This document shows positions 1 through 7,666 of a stretch of 36,454 nt of DNA, in pieces. The DNA is taken from NCBI RefSeq assembly GCF_001570945.1, contig NZ_BCSQ01000035.1, positions 1 to 36,454 of the forward strand, written 5' to 3'. The DNA is from Janibacter anophelis NBRC 107843 (lineage in GTDB: Bacteria > Actinomycetota > Actinomycetes > Actinomycetales > Dermatophilaceae). The position numbers and the translations under genes were made by a program. The notes below the pieces were generated by a model, which worked only from the letters and a program-made list of their open reading frames with translations, had not been told where the DNA came from and searched no databases. The number at the start of each line of letters is the position of its first letter. The stretch's first letter is position 1.

Positions 1-41
1 CTAGCGCCCCGGTAGGTCAGGATGGTCGCAGCGCGCGCGCC

Positions 42-965
42 TCAGATCTGGTGCTGCCCGTTGCCGCCGAGGGGGAGCGGGGGACCGGCGATGCCCTCGC
101 GGTCGAAGGCCTCCTTGACCCGACGACGGATCTCGCGCTGGATGCCCCAGTTCTCATTGGGGGTGGACGTGGCGAAGACCCGCACCGTCACCGTGCCGGC
201 CGTGATCGTCTCCACGCCGAGCACGGACGGGGTCTCGCGCAGGACCTCGCCCCAGTGCTCATCGTCCTTCATCCGGGAGACGGCATCGGTGATGATCCCG
301 ATGACCCGGTCGACGTCCTCCTGGTAGGAGAAGGGCAGGTCGACCATGACCGTCGACCAGCCCTGGCTGCGGTTGCCGATCCGGATGATCTCGCCGTTGC
401 GCACGTACCAGACCACCCCGTCGAGGTCGCGCAGCCGCGTCACCCGCAGCGTGATCTCCTCGACTGTGCCGACGGCCTCACCGGTGTCGATGAAGTCGCC
501 GACCCCGTACTGGTCCTCGAGGATCATGAAGATGCCCGAGAGGTAGTCCCGCACGAGCGCCTGCGCACCGAAACCGAGGGCCACACCACCGACACCGGCG
601 GACGCGAGCAGCGGGGCCAGCGGGATGCCGAGCAGCGCCATCACCGTCAGCGCGGTCACCGTCGCGATGGCGATGGTCGCGATGCTGCGCAGGAGCGACC
701 CCATCGTCAGGGTGCGCTGCCGGTACCGCTCGCTCGCGACCAGCGCCGGCTTGCCCTGGGCACGCTTGTGGTCGCGCTTCTCCCGGGACGCCTCGCTGCG
801 CGCGATCGACGCCTCGACGGCCTTGGTGATGGCCCGGTGGGCCAGCCACCGCGCGACCACCGCCACGACGAGCGTGACGACGATCTTCAGCGGCGCACCG
901 AGGAGCCAGTCGAGAGTCGACTCCCACGTGAGGTCGAGGGCGAGCAACTGGGACATGTCGATCAT
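42..965 (-). CDS. MscS-family mechanosensitive channel
   Basis: Predicted small-conductance mechanosensitive channel of the inner membrane, 307 aa, which would release solutes on hypo-osmotic shock. N-terminal hydrophobic helices (about residues 18-40 and 95-120) precede the pore-lining helix, rich in Gly and Ala (LLASAGVGGVALGFGAQALV). The MscS beta domain follows, with the characteristic run FMILEDQYGVGDFI and a C-terminal alpha/beta region. A charged Arg/Lys-rich loop lies between the first two helices. The ATG at 965-963 overlaps the pepN stop as ATGA, so the two genes are probably translationally coupled. An internal ATG nine bases on (MSQLL) is an alternative start. The family call is firm; the ion preference and gating tension cannot be read from sequence. 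Confidence 0.9.
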   Translation of the reverse strand: MIDMSQLLALDLTWESTLDWLLGAPLKIVVTLVVAVVARWLAHRAITKAVEASIARSEASREKRDHKRAQGKPALVASERYRQRTLTMGSLLRSIATIAIATVTALTVMALLGIPLAPLLASAGVGGVALGFGAQALVRDYLSGIFMILEDQYGVGDFIDTGEAVGTVEEITLRVTRLRDLDGVVWYVRNGEIIRIGNRSQGWSTVMVDLPFSYQEDVDRVIGIITDAVSRMKDDEHWGEVLRETPSVLGVETITAGTVTVRVFATSTPNENWGIQREIRRRVKEAFDREGIAGPPLPLGGNGQHQI

Positions 966-3520
966 CCGACCGAGTCTGCGTCACGCTCCTGAGCGGCAAC
1001 TGCACGCACGACCGCGTCCCGGCTCTCGGCGACGGTGCGCCGCAGGCCCGCCGGGGCCTCCGGGTGCTCGTCGAGCCATGCCTGGGTGGCGGCGAGCAGC
1101 TCCTGACCGGCGAGCGCCATCGGGTAGAAGCCGATGACGATGCCCTCCGCGATGGCGTGCGTCCGCGCGGCCCACACCTCCTCGAGCATCCCGTGGTACC
1201 GCTCGACGAAGGGGGTGAGCAGCGCCGGGTCGTTGGTCCGGCCGAAGCCGAGCCCGTGCGCGTCGACGACCGAGTTGGGGGTGTCCGTCGCGACGACACC
1301 GGCCTGCCACGCGGCCTCCTTGGCCTCGGGCGTCGGGATGCTCGCGGCGGCACGCGCCGCCCGCTCGCGACCGGTGGCCGTGTTGTCCCCCTTCGCCTCC
1401 TGCGCGATGGCGTCGGCGTCGGCCTCGCCGGCAGCCGCGAGCCCGGTGAGCAGCGTCCAGCGCATGTCGGTGTCGACGGCCAGCCCCTCGAGCGACGCGC
1501 TGCCGTCGAGCAGCCCGGCGACGAAGGACGTGTCGTCGCCCGGGGCGAGCAGCCCGCAGTGCCCGGTGACGAGCTGCAGCTGGGCGTCGCTGCCGGGGGC
1601 CGCGCGGCGCGCCAGGTCGGCGAGGTGCGCGACGACCTGACGACGTGCCTCCTCGCGGTGCGCAGGGGCGCTGTACGTCATGACCGCGGTCGTCACCTGG
1701 CCGATGAGGGCCCGCAGCAGCACCGAGTCCGACAGCCCATCGAGGACAGGCAGGACGAGCTCGACGTAGGCGCGCGCAGCCATCTCGCCGTCGCGCGTCA
1801 TGTCCCACGCAGAGGCCAAGGCCAGCGACGCCGGCAGCGACTCGGCGAAAGCCGTCGGGTGGGCGAGCAGCGTTGCGAGGGAACGCTCGTCGAGACGCAG
1901 CTTGGCGTAGGTGAGGTCGTCGTCGTTGAGCAGCAGCAGGTCGGGCTGGCGCTGGCCGACGAGCTGCGGAAGGGGGGTCCGCTCGCCCTCGACGTCGACC
2001 TCGATGCGCTCACGACGCTGCAGCGTGCCGTCGACGAGGTCGTACAGGCCCACAGCGAGACGGTGCGGCCGCACCGTCTCGAAGCCCTCGGCGAAGGTCT
2101 GCTCGATCACGGCGTCGACGTAGTTGCCGCGGTCGTCGACCTCGACGAGCGGACGCAGGGTGTTGACGCCCGCGGTCTCGAGCCACAGCTTCGACCACGC
2201 GCGCAGGTCGCGGCCCGACGTCGCCTCGAGCTCGTCGAGCAGGTCGTCGAGCGTCGTGTTGCCCCAGGCGTGCTGGGCGAAGTACGCCCGCAGGCCGTCG
2301 CGGAAGGGCTCACGACCGACATAGGCGACGAGCTGCTTGAGGACGGACGCCCCCTTCGCGTACGTGATCCCGTCGAAGTTGACCTCCACGTCGTCGAGGT
2401 CGCGGATCGGGGCGACGATCGGGTGCGTGGAGCTCAGCTGGTCCTGGCGGTAGGCCCAGGCCTTCTCGTGGGTGCAGAAGGTCGTCCACGCGTCGGTCCA
2501 CTCGGTGGCCTCGGCCTGGCAGGTGGTGGAGGCCCACTCGGCGAAGGACTCGTTGAGCCACAGGTCGTTCCACCACTTCATCGTCACGAGGTTGCCGAAC
2601 CACATGTGGGCCAGCTCGTGCAGCACGGTGAGGGCGCGACGCTCGACGAGGGCGTCCGGCACCTTGGAGCGGAAGACGTACATCTCGTGGAAGGTCACGC
2701 AGCCCGCGTTCTCCATCGCGCCCATGTTGTACTCCGGCGTGAAGACCTGGTCGTACTTGGTGAACGGGTAGGCGCGGTCGAACTCCTCCTCGAAGAAGGC
2801 GAACCCCGCCTTGGTCAGCGCGAAGAGGTTGTCGGCGTCGAGGTACTGCGTGAGCGACTTGCGGCAGAAGATGCCCAGGGGCACCTCCTTGTCCCGCGAG
2901 GTGAGCGAGTCGCGCACGACGTCGTAGGGGCCGGCGACGAGCGCGGTGATGTAGCTGCTCATCCGCTCCGTCGGCGCGAACGCCCATGTCGCCACCCCGT
3001 CCCGGCCGTCGACCGGCGTCGGCTCCGGGGTGGGGGAGTTGCCGATGACCTGCCAGTGCGCGGGCGCGGTGACGGTCAGGGTGAAGCTCGCCTTGAGGTC
3101 GGGCTGCTCGAAGACCGGGTACATGCGGCGGCTGTCGGGCACCTCGAACTGCGTGTACAGGTAGACCTCGCCGTCGACCGGGTCGACGAAGCGGTGCAGC
3201 CCCTCGCCGGTGTTCATGTACCGACCCGTCGCGCGGATCGTCACCGTGTTGTCCTCGGCGAGGCCGTCGAGCTGGACCCGGTGGTCGGCGAAGATCGCGG
3301 CGGCGTCGAGCTCGGTGCCGTTGAGGACGACCGACTCCACGGACTCCCCGATGAAGTCGACGAAGGTGGCGGCGCCCCCCTTCGCCGTGAAGTGGATGGT
3401 GCTCGTCGTGGCGAAGGTCGTGTCCGAGGTCGTCAGGTCGAGGGTGATCTCGTGGCGGTCGACGGTGACGACGGCCGCCCGAGCGGCGGCCTCCTCACGG
3501 GTGAGGTTCTTCCCGGGCAC
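962..3520 (-). CDS. pepN: Aminopeptidase N (M1 zinc metallopeptidase)
   Basis: Cytosolic M1-family aminopeptidase, 852 aa, the usual length of actinobacterial PepN. It removes N-terminal residues from peptides downstream of proteasome or Clp degradation. Visible landmarks are the substrate-binding GAMENAG motif near residue 265 and the zinc site HELAH near residue 300, followed by NESFAEW, whose Glu is the third zinc ligand. The C-terminal half is the helical ERAP1-like domain. The GTG start at 3520 is preceded on the minus strand by AAGGAG at good spacing. The gene is divergent from the nitroreductase homologue (74-bp gap) and overlaps mscS by 4 bp. Three copies of the dispersed CGAAGGGGG 9-mer lie inside it (1207, 1387, 2350) and a fourth at 3376. 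Confidence 0.96.
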   Translation of the reverse strand: MPGKNLTREEAAARAAVVTVDRHEITLDLTTSDTTFATTSTIHFTAKGGAATFVDFIGESVESVVLNGTELDAAAIFADHRVQLDGLAEDNTVTIRATGRYMNTGEGLHRFVDPVDGEVYLYTQFEVPDSRRMYPVFEQPDLKASFTLTVTAPAHWQVIGNSPTPEPTPVDGRDGVATWAFAPTERMSSYITALVAGPYDVVRDSLTSRDKEVPLGIFCRKSLTQYLDADNLFALTKAGFAFFEEEFDRAYPFTKYDQVFTPEYNMGAMENAGCVTFHEMYVFRSKVPDALVERRALTVLHELAHMWFGNLVTMKWWNDLWLNESFAEWASTTCQAEATEWTDAWTTFCTHEKAWAYRQDQLSSTHPIVAPIRDLDDVEVNFDGITYAKGASVLKQLVAYVGREPFRDGLRAYFAQHAWGNTTLDDLLDELEATSGRDLRAWSKLWLETAGVNTLRPLVEVDDRGNYVDAVIEQTFAEGFETVRPHRLAVGLYDLVDGTLQRRERIEVDVEGERTPLPQLVGQRQPDLLLLNDDDLTYAKLRLDERSLATLLAHPTAFAESLPASLALASAWDMTRDGEMAARAYVELVLPVLDGLSDSVLLRALIGQVTTAVMTYSAPAHREEARRQVVAHLADLARRAAPGSDAQLQLVTGHCGLLAPGDDTSFVAGLLDGSASLEGLAVDTDMRWTLLTGLAAAGEADADAIAQEAKGDNTATGRERAARAAASIPTPEAKEAAWQAGVVATDTPNSVVDAHGLGFGRTNDPALLTPFVERYHGMLEEVWAARTHAIAEGIVIGFYPMALAGQELLAATQAWLDEHPEAPAGLRRTVAESRDAVVRAVAAQERDADSVG

Positions 3521-3594
3521 GTGCTGCTCCTTCGCATCGGTCGTTTTCGCTCATGCTGTCACAGGGCGTCGTGGGCGTCTGCGACGATGGAGCC

Positions 3595-4200
3595 ATGACG
3601 CAGACACCCGTGGAGATGTGGTTCGACCCGCTGTGCCCGTGGGCCTGGATGACCAGCCGTTGGCTCATGGAGGTCGAGCAGGTCAGGGACATCGAGGTCA
3701 CCTGGTCGCAGATGAGCCTGAGCGTGCTCAACGAGGGGCGTGACCTGCCCGAGGAGTACCGCGAGATGATGGACCGCGGCTGGGCCCCCGTCCGGGTCAT
3801 CGCCGCCGCGCGCACGGCGCACGGCGACGAGGTCACCAAGCCGCTCTACGACGCGATCGGCACCCGCCTGCACCTGCAGGGCGAAAAGGACTTCCGCGCC
3901 GCCACGGCCGCCGCGCTCGCCGAGGTCGGACTGCCCGCCGAGCTCATCGAGGCCGCCGACACCGACGAGCACGACGCCTTCCTGCGCGAGAGCCACGACC
4001 GCGCGATCGACCTCGTCGGCGACGACGTGGGCACCCCGGTGATCTCGGTCGAGGGCGTCGCCTTCTTCGGCCCCGTCGTCTCGCCCGCGCCGAAGGGGGA
4101 GGCCGCCGGCAAGCTCTTCGACGGCTGTGTCCTCGTGGCCGGCACCGACGGCTTCTTCGAGCTCAAGCGCACCCGCACCCGCGAACCCATCTTCGACTGA
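3595..4200 (+). CDS. DsbA-fold protein, mycothiol-dependent nitroreductase (Rv2466c) family
   Basis: Thioredoxin-like DsbA-family protein, 201 aa, clearly related to Mycobacterium tuberculosis Rv2466c, a mycothiol-dependent reductase active on nitro-compounds. Shared blocks include WFDPLCPW, MSLSVLNE, DVGTPVISVEGVAFFGPV and FFELKRTRT. From memory the mycobacterial active site reads CPWC; here it is C14-P-W-A17, so the resolving cysteine is replaced by alanine and only a monothiol remains. I prefer the ATG at 3595. An in-frame ATG at 3553 would add an unconserved N-terminus. GGAG is only 2 bases before the ATG, while a GACGAT box ends 6 bases before it, so the mRNA may be leaderless. rpiB follows after 11 bases, probably co-transcribed. 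Confidence 0.88.
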   Translation: MTQTPVEMWFDPLCPWAWMTSRWLMEVEQVRDIEVTWSQMSLSVLNEGRDLPEEYREMMDRGWAPVRVIAAARTAHGDEVTKPLYDAIGTRLHLQGEKDFRAATAAALAEVGLPAELIEAADTDEHDAFLRESHDRAIDLVGDDVGTPVISVEGVAFFGPVVSPAPKGEAAGKLFDGCVLVAGTDGFFELKRTRTREPIFD

Positions 4201-4211
4201 GAGGCACTTCC

Positions 4212-4679
4212 TTGCGCGTCCACATCGGTGGCGACCACGCCGCCTTCGAGCTCCACCAGGAGCTGCTCACCTTCCTCGCCGACGAGGGCCACGAGGTCGT
4301 CGACCACGGCCCCTTCGAGTACGACGCCGTCGACGACTACCCGGTCTTCGTCATCCGCGCCGCGCAGGCCGTCGCTGCCGACCCGGGCAGCCGCGGCATC
4401 GTCCTCGGCGGCTCCGGCAACGGCGAGCAGATGGCGGCCAACAAGGTCGCGGGCATCCGAGCAGCCCTGTGCTACAACGCAGAGCTCGCCCGGCTGGCCC
4501 GTGAGCACAACGACGCGCAGATCATCTCCATGGGTGGGCGGATGCAGCCGGTCGAGGAGTCCAAGGAGATGGTGCGCGTCTTCCTCGAGACCGAGTTCAC
4601 CGGCGAGGAGCGCCACCAGCGCCGCATCGACATGGTGAGCGCCTTCGAGGCCGACGGGACGGTCCCGCCGCTGCCCTGA
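4212..4679 (+). CDS. rpiB: Ribose-5-phosphate isomerase B
   Basis: Interconverts ribose 5-phosphate and ribulose 5-phosphate in the non-oxidative pentose phosphate pathway; 155 aa, RpiB/LacAB family. Conserved elements are the N-terminal GGDHAAFEL (Asp8, His9), the anion-hole and active-site loop GGSGNGEQMAANK at residues 66-78, and REHNDAQ with His99. As in mycobacterial RpiB, the loop carries Glu72 where enterobacterial-type enzymes use a cysteine as the general base. This is therefore the actinobacterial Glu-dependent subtype. The TTG start at 4212 follows an AGAGG ribosome site just after the stop of the preceding gene. The protein begins MRVHIGGDH, at the normal family position. Confidence 0.95.
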   Translation: MRVHIGGDHAAFELHQELLTFLADEGHEVVDHGPFEYDAVDDYPVFVIRAAQAVAADPGSRGIVLGGSGNGEQMAANKVAGIRAALCYNAELARLAREHNDAQIISMGGRMQPVEESKEMVRVFLETEFTGEERHQRRIDMVSAFEADGTVPPLP

Positions 4680-4694
4680 GCGGCGTGATCAATA

Positions 4695-4760
4695 CCACCC
4701 GGGGAGGGGTCTGCGGGGACTTCGAGGGTCTCGCCTTGGTCACAGACCCTTCCCAGGTGG
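4695..4760 (+). promoter_or_regulatory. Competing hairpins after rpiB (terminator or attenuator-like)
   Basis: Two copies of GGGTCT (4707-4713 as GGGTCTG; 4725-4731 as AGGGTCT) are both complementary to one AGACCC copy (CAGACCCT, 4743-4750). They can form mutually exclusive stems. The outer version extends into an imperfect arm, CCACC...GGTGG (4695-4699 with 4756-4760). No U tract follows. It may end the rpiB transcript or regulate read-through into the phosphatase gene. The structure is inferred by eye only. Confidence 0.35.
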
Positions 4761-4773
4761 GCAAGTTCGTGCA

Positions 4774-4779
4774 TATCGT
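4774..4779 (+). promoter_or_regulatory. Candidate -10 box for the phosphatase gene
   Basis: TATCGT fits the actinobacterial TANNNT -10 consensus and lies about 50 bases before the TTG start, downstream of the hairpin region. I see no convincing -35 element. Confidence 0.3.
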
Positions 4780-4830
4780 GCGGTCAGCGACACCACGAGG
4801 TGACGTGACGACCGACGGGGGAGAGCACGC

Positions 4831-5916
4831 TTGTCAGCCATCCTGCCCAGCCGGTTCCCCTCGTGGGCCGAGCGACGCTGGCTGCCGCGCACCATGCCCG
4901 CACTCGAGGGCGGCGCGCTGCTCGCCGTCGTCATCGTGGCCGTCGCGGCGCTGGCCGGGGCCCACCACCTGTGGCCGACGGCTGTCCCCGTCGTCTCCCT
5001 CGTGCCGCCGTGCCTCGTCGTCACGATGCTCTGCCCCATCGGTGAGGTGCGTGTCGTCTTCGGCCTCGTGCTCGCCTACGTCGGCTTCTCCTCGCTGGCG
5101 ACCGACGAGGGCATCACCCGCAACCTGCCACTGCTCATCTCGCTCGCGCTGATGTACGCGCTCGCGGCATCCCGCTCGCACCACGGGGCGGCGGCCTTCG
5201 CCGGCAACCGGATGCTCGGCGACCTGCGCACCCGACTGCTCAAGATGGGCGACATCCCGACCCTGCCGCGGGGGTGGCACGCCGAGCGTTCCTTCGCCAC
5301 TGCCCACGGCAATGCCTTCGCCGGCGACTTCAACGTCACCTCGCGCAGCCGCTGCGGCAGCACCCTCGAGGTCGTCCTCTCCGATGTCAGCGGCAAGGGG
5401 CAGGAGGCCGGCACCCGCGCGCTCGTCCTGGCCGGCGCCCTGGGTGGTGTCATCGGGTCGACCGAGCCCGAGCACGTGCTGCCCATGGCCAACGACTTCC
5501 TCGAGCGCGACGGCTGGGACGAGGGCTTCGCCACGGCGGTGCACGTGTGCCTCGACATGACGACGGGGGAGGCCACGGTGGCCTCCGCGGGGCACCCGCC
5601 GGCCATGCACTACGACGCCGGCTGCGGGCGGTGGTCGGCGCTCGACGAGGTCCGTGGGCCGGCCCTGGGTCTGACACCCCACGCCGAGTACCCGCAGGTG
5701 CGCACGGTGCTCCAGCGCGGCGACGCCCTGCTCATCTACACCGACGGCATCATCGAGTCCCGCGCCCGTGACCTCGACGACGGCATCGACTGGATGCTGG
5801 GTGTGGCCGAGGCCCGGGGGGCACACGGCTTCTCCGGCCTGGTCAAGCGCCTGGTCGCCGACGGCCGGGCCGGGGAGGACGACGACCGCGCGGCCGTGCT
5901 CATCTGGCGCGACTGA
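4831..5916 (+). CDS. Membrane-anchored SpoIIE-type PP2C serine phosphatase
   Basis: 361 aa. The first ~115 residues contain about four hydrophobic segments (for example GGALLAVVIVAVAALAGAHHLW and VVFGLVLAYVGFSSL). The rest is a SpoIIE/RsbU-type PP2C catalytic domain with metal-binding and core motifs AFAGDFNV, LSDVSGKGQEAG, SAGHPPAM and IYTDGIIESR. Such enzymes typically dephosphorylate anti-sigma-factor antagonists, tuning an alternative sigma factor. No kinase or antagonist gene lies nearby, so the target is unknown. No PAS or GAF sensor is present; the membrane segments may be the input. The TTG start at 4831 follows GGGGGAGAG. The family is certain, the pathway is inferred. Confidence 0.88.
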   Translation: MSAILPSRFPSWAERRWLPRTMPALEGGALLAVVIVAVAALAGAHHLWPTAVPVVSLVPPCLVVTMLCPIGEVRVVFGLVLAYVGFSSLATDEGITRNLPLLISLALMYALAASRSHHGAAAFAGNRMLGDLRTRLLKMGDIPTLPRGWHAERSFATAHGNAFAGDFNVTSRSRCGSTLEVVLSDVSGKGQEAGTRALVLAGALGGVIGSTEPEHVLPMANDFLERDGWDEGFATAVHVCLDMTTGEATVASAGHPPAMHYDAGCGRWSALDEVRGPALGLTPHAEYPQVRTVLQRGDALLIYTDGIIESRARDLDDGIDWMLGVAEARGAHGFSGLVKRLVADGRAGEDDDRAAVLIWRD

Positions 5917-5923
5917 GCGGACG

Positions 5924-5929
5924 TATCCT
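5924..5929 (+). promoter_or_regulatory. -10 box for a probable leaderless trmB mRNA
   Basis: TATCCT matches TANNNT and ends exactly 7 bases before the GTG at 5937, the spacing expected when transcription begins at the start codon. No Shine-Dalgarno sequence precedes that GTG. Confidence 0.5.
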
Positions 5930-5936
5930 GTCGGCC

Positions 5937-6656
5937 GTGACCCCCTCAGAGCCCCACCCGCACAAACTGCCGATGACCGACACCCCGCTCACCGCGGACG
6001 GTCGGCACCGGGCGACGGTGCGCACCTTCACCCCGCGCTGGCGCATGTCACCGCGGGTCGAGGCGCTCATGGAGGAGCTGCTGCCGCGCTACGCGGTGCC
6101 GACGGTGCCGCTCGACCCGGTCGCGGTCTTCGGCGCGGACCTGCCGGTGGTCCTCGAGATCGGGTCCGGCTACGGCGAGGCCGCGGTGGCCTACGCCCAG
6201 CAGCATCCGCACCACGGCGTCATCGCCGCGGAGGTCCACGTGCCGGGCGTCGCCACGATGATGGACCGTGCGGAGGAGGAGGGCCTCGACAACCTGCGCA
6301 CCCACCGCGGTGACGCGATCGAGTACCTCTTGGAGTGCGTCGGGCCCGACCAGCTCGAGGCCGTGCACCTGTTCTTCCCCGACCCGTGGCCCAAGGCCCG
6401 TCACGCCAAGCGCCGCTTCGTCCAGCAGGACACGCTCGACATGGTCCTGCACCGTCTGCGCCCCGGTGGGCACCTGCTCGTGGCAACCGACCACGCGGCC
6501 TACGCCGAGCACGTGCGCGAGCAGCTCGCGGCCCACCCCGACGTCGCGGTCGTCGAGGGCGAGCGACCCGCCTGGCGGCCCAGCGCCGGCTTCGAGGACA
6601 AGGGCCGGGCCGCCGGCCGGGAGATCCACGAATTCCGGATCACCCAGCGCGGCTGA
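5937..6656 (+). CDS. trmB: tRNA (guanine-N7-)-methyltransferase
   Basis: Methylates N7 of G46 in the tRNA variable loop using S-adenosylmethionine; 239 aa, TrmB family. The SAM-binding motif EIGSGYGEAAVAYA lies near residues 72-85, and the TrmB signature FFPDPWPKARHAKRRFV near residues 143-160. The C-terminus ends with the usual EDKGRAAGREIHEFRI-type segment. I chose the GTG at 5937 because a TATCCT -10 lies 7 bases upstream, suggesting a leaderless message. The gene starts 20 bases after the phosphatase stop and converges on the AMIN-like gene with a 36-bp gap. Confidence 0.95.
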   Translation: MTPSEPHPHKLPMTDTPLTADGRHRATVRTFTPRWRMSPRVEALMEELLPRYAVPTVPLDPVAVFGADLPVVLEIGSGYGEAAVAYAQQHPHHGVIAAEVHVPGVATMMDRAEEEGLDNLRTHRGDAIEYLLECVGPDQLEAVHLFFPDPWPKARHAKRRFVQQDTLDMVLHRLRPGGHLLVATDHAAYAEHVREQLAAHPDVAVVEGERPAWRPSAGFEDKGRAAGREIHEFRITQRG

Positions 6657-6692
6657 CCCGGGCCTCGTCGCACCCGCGGCCGGCGGTCAGGG

Positions 6693-7268
6693 TCACCAAC
6701 GGTGGGCCACGTCGATGACCAGTCGGGCGTCGTCCCCGGGACCGTCGAGCACGAAGACCCGCATGGGCAGCCGCGCCCGGGTGCCCAGACCGATCGTCGT
6801 CTGCCCCTCGAAGCTGCCGGCCCACGCCACTTGGCGGAAGGTCGAGTAGCCCGAGGTGTTGACCAGCTCACGTCGGTTGGCCGGCTCGTACGTCGGGCCG
6901 TAGTCCTCGTCGTACGCGGGCGTGCGCACCACGATCTGCACGTCGGCGCCACCCCGGAGCGGGACGACCCTGCCGCTGCCGTCCTCGTGCACGGAGCCGA
7001 CGTAGCGCACGTCGTAGGAGACCGCACGCCGTGGGCTGTCGATGTCGATGACCAGTCGGTCGTAGCAGCCGTGCCGGCCGGAGCGCACGTCGTCGATGGT
7101 GCCCAGGCTGTACCCCGAGCCACTCACCTTCGGCAGTGATCCCCACCGGATGCCGCAGTACGGCGTGGCCGTGGATGCGGGGGTCGCCGCCGGCGCGCTC
7201 AGCAGCAGTGCCCCTGCCGCCGCGACCGCACCGAGACCGGCACGTCCCCAGACTCGTCGTGCTCCCAT
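6693..7268 (-). CDS. Secreted AMIN-like domain protein
   Basis: 191 aa exported protein of unknown role. An Arg-rich start and hydrophobic stretch (residues 10-30, ending around ATPAS) form a signal peptide. The mature part resembles the actinobacterial AMIN-like domain: YDRLVIDI near residue 69, a central VVRTPAYDEDY segment and a C-terminal RVFVLDGPGDDARLVIDVAH. Two cysteines (Cys38, Cys68) may form a disulfide. AMIN-like domains are associated with the cell envelope, but no substrate is evident. The ATG at 7268 follows GACGGG on the minus strand. An open frame extends further upstream but would run through the tRNA-Gly gene, so it is rejected. Confidence 0.75.
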   Translation of the reverse strand: MGARRVWGRAGLGAVAAAGALLLSAPAATPASTATPYCGIRWGSLPKVSGSGYSLGTIDDVRSGRHGCYDRLVIDIDSPRRAVSYDVRYVGSVHEDGSGRVVPLRGGADVQIVVRTPAYDEDYGPTYEPANRRELVNTSGYSTFRQVAWAGSFEGQTTIGLGTRARLPMRVFVLDGPGDDARLVIDVAHRW

Positions 7269-7394
7269 GATCCCGTCCCCTTCGTCCCGGGCTCTCGCCC
7301 GCCGGATGGCGTCGTCGTCGACGTCACACCAAGACAGACGCGCGAAGGGAGGAGGAGGTTGCCTCGGCAGGGAAGGCCGAGCGAAGGAATTCGG

Positions 7395-7465
7395 AGCGGG
7401 TGACGGGAATCGAACCCGCGTAGCCAGTTTGGAAGACTGGGGCTCTACCATTGAGCTACACCCGC
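7395..7465 (-). tRNA. tRNA-Gly (anticodon TCC)
   Basis: The cloverleaf can be read on the minus strand. The acceptor stem GCGGGTG (from 7465) pairs with CACCCGC. The D-arm is AGCTCAATGGTAGAGC, the anticodon loop CTTCCAA carries TCC, and the T-arm contains GGTTCGATTCC. The discriminator is T at 7395. CCA is not encoded. It is transcribed divergently from tRNA-Pro. Confidence 0.96.
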
Positions 7466-7534
7466 GTGCTCGCCGATCAGCCGGTGCGGCCGGGCGGTTG
7501 AGCAGGGGCTAGCCTAGACCCCGCTCGCGACCCG

Positions 7535-7542
7535 TACACAAT
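7535..7542 (+). promoter_or_regulatory. Candidate tRNA-Pro promoter -10
   Basis: TACACAAT lies 11 bases before the tRNA-Pro 5' end. A TAGACC element at 7515-7520 sits about 16 bases upstream as a possible -35. The stretch 7466-7552 separates the two divergent tRNA genes and must hold both promoters. Confidence 0.4.
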
Positions 7543-7552
7543 CGGGGCCGCG

Positions 7553-7626
7553 CGGGGTATGGCGCAGGTTGGTAGCGCGTCCGCTTTGGGAGCGGAAGGT
7601 CGTCGGTTCGAATCCGGCTACCCCGA
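7553..7626 (+). tRNA. tRNA-Pro (anticodon TGG)
   Basis: The acceptor stem CGGGGTA (7553-7559) pairs with TACCCCG (7619-7625); the discriminator A is at 7626. The D-arm contains GGCGCAGGTTGGTAGCGC. The anticodon stem TCCGC/GCGGA encloses loop TTTGGGA with anticodon TGG. The T-arm has GGTTCGAATCC. No CCA is encoded. The following antiporter gene starts about 40 bases downstream. Confidence 0.97.
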
Positions 7627-7666
7627 CACGTCGAACCGTCCGGTGATCGGCTGGCAGGCTGTGCCC

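Noticed and set aside
7269-7451. Upstream extension of the AMIN-like protein through the tRNA-Gly gene
   Set aside because: The extension translates tRNA sequence; the signal peptide and ribosome site fix the start at 7268.
7559-7660. Antiporter frame open back into tRNA-Pro
   Set aside because: The first codons would be tRNA sequence; the start must lie at 7661 or 7667.
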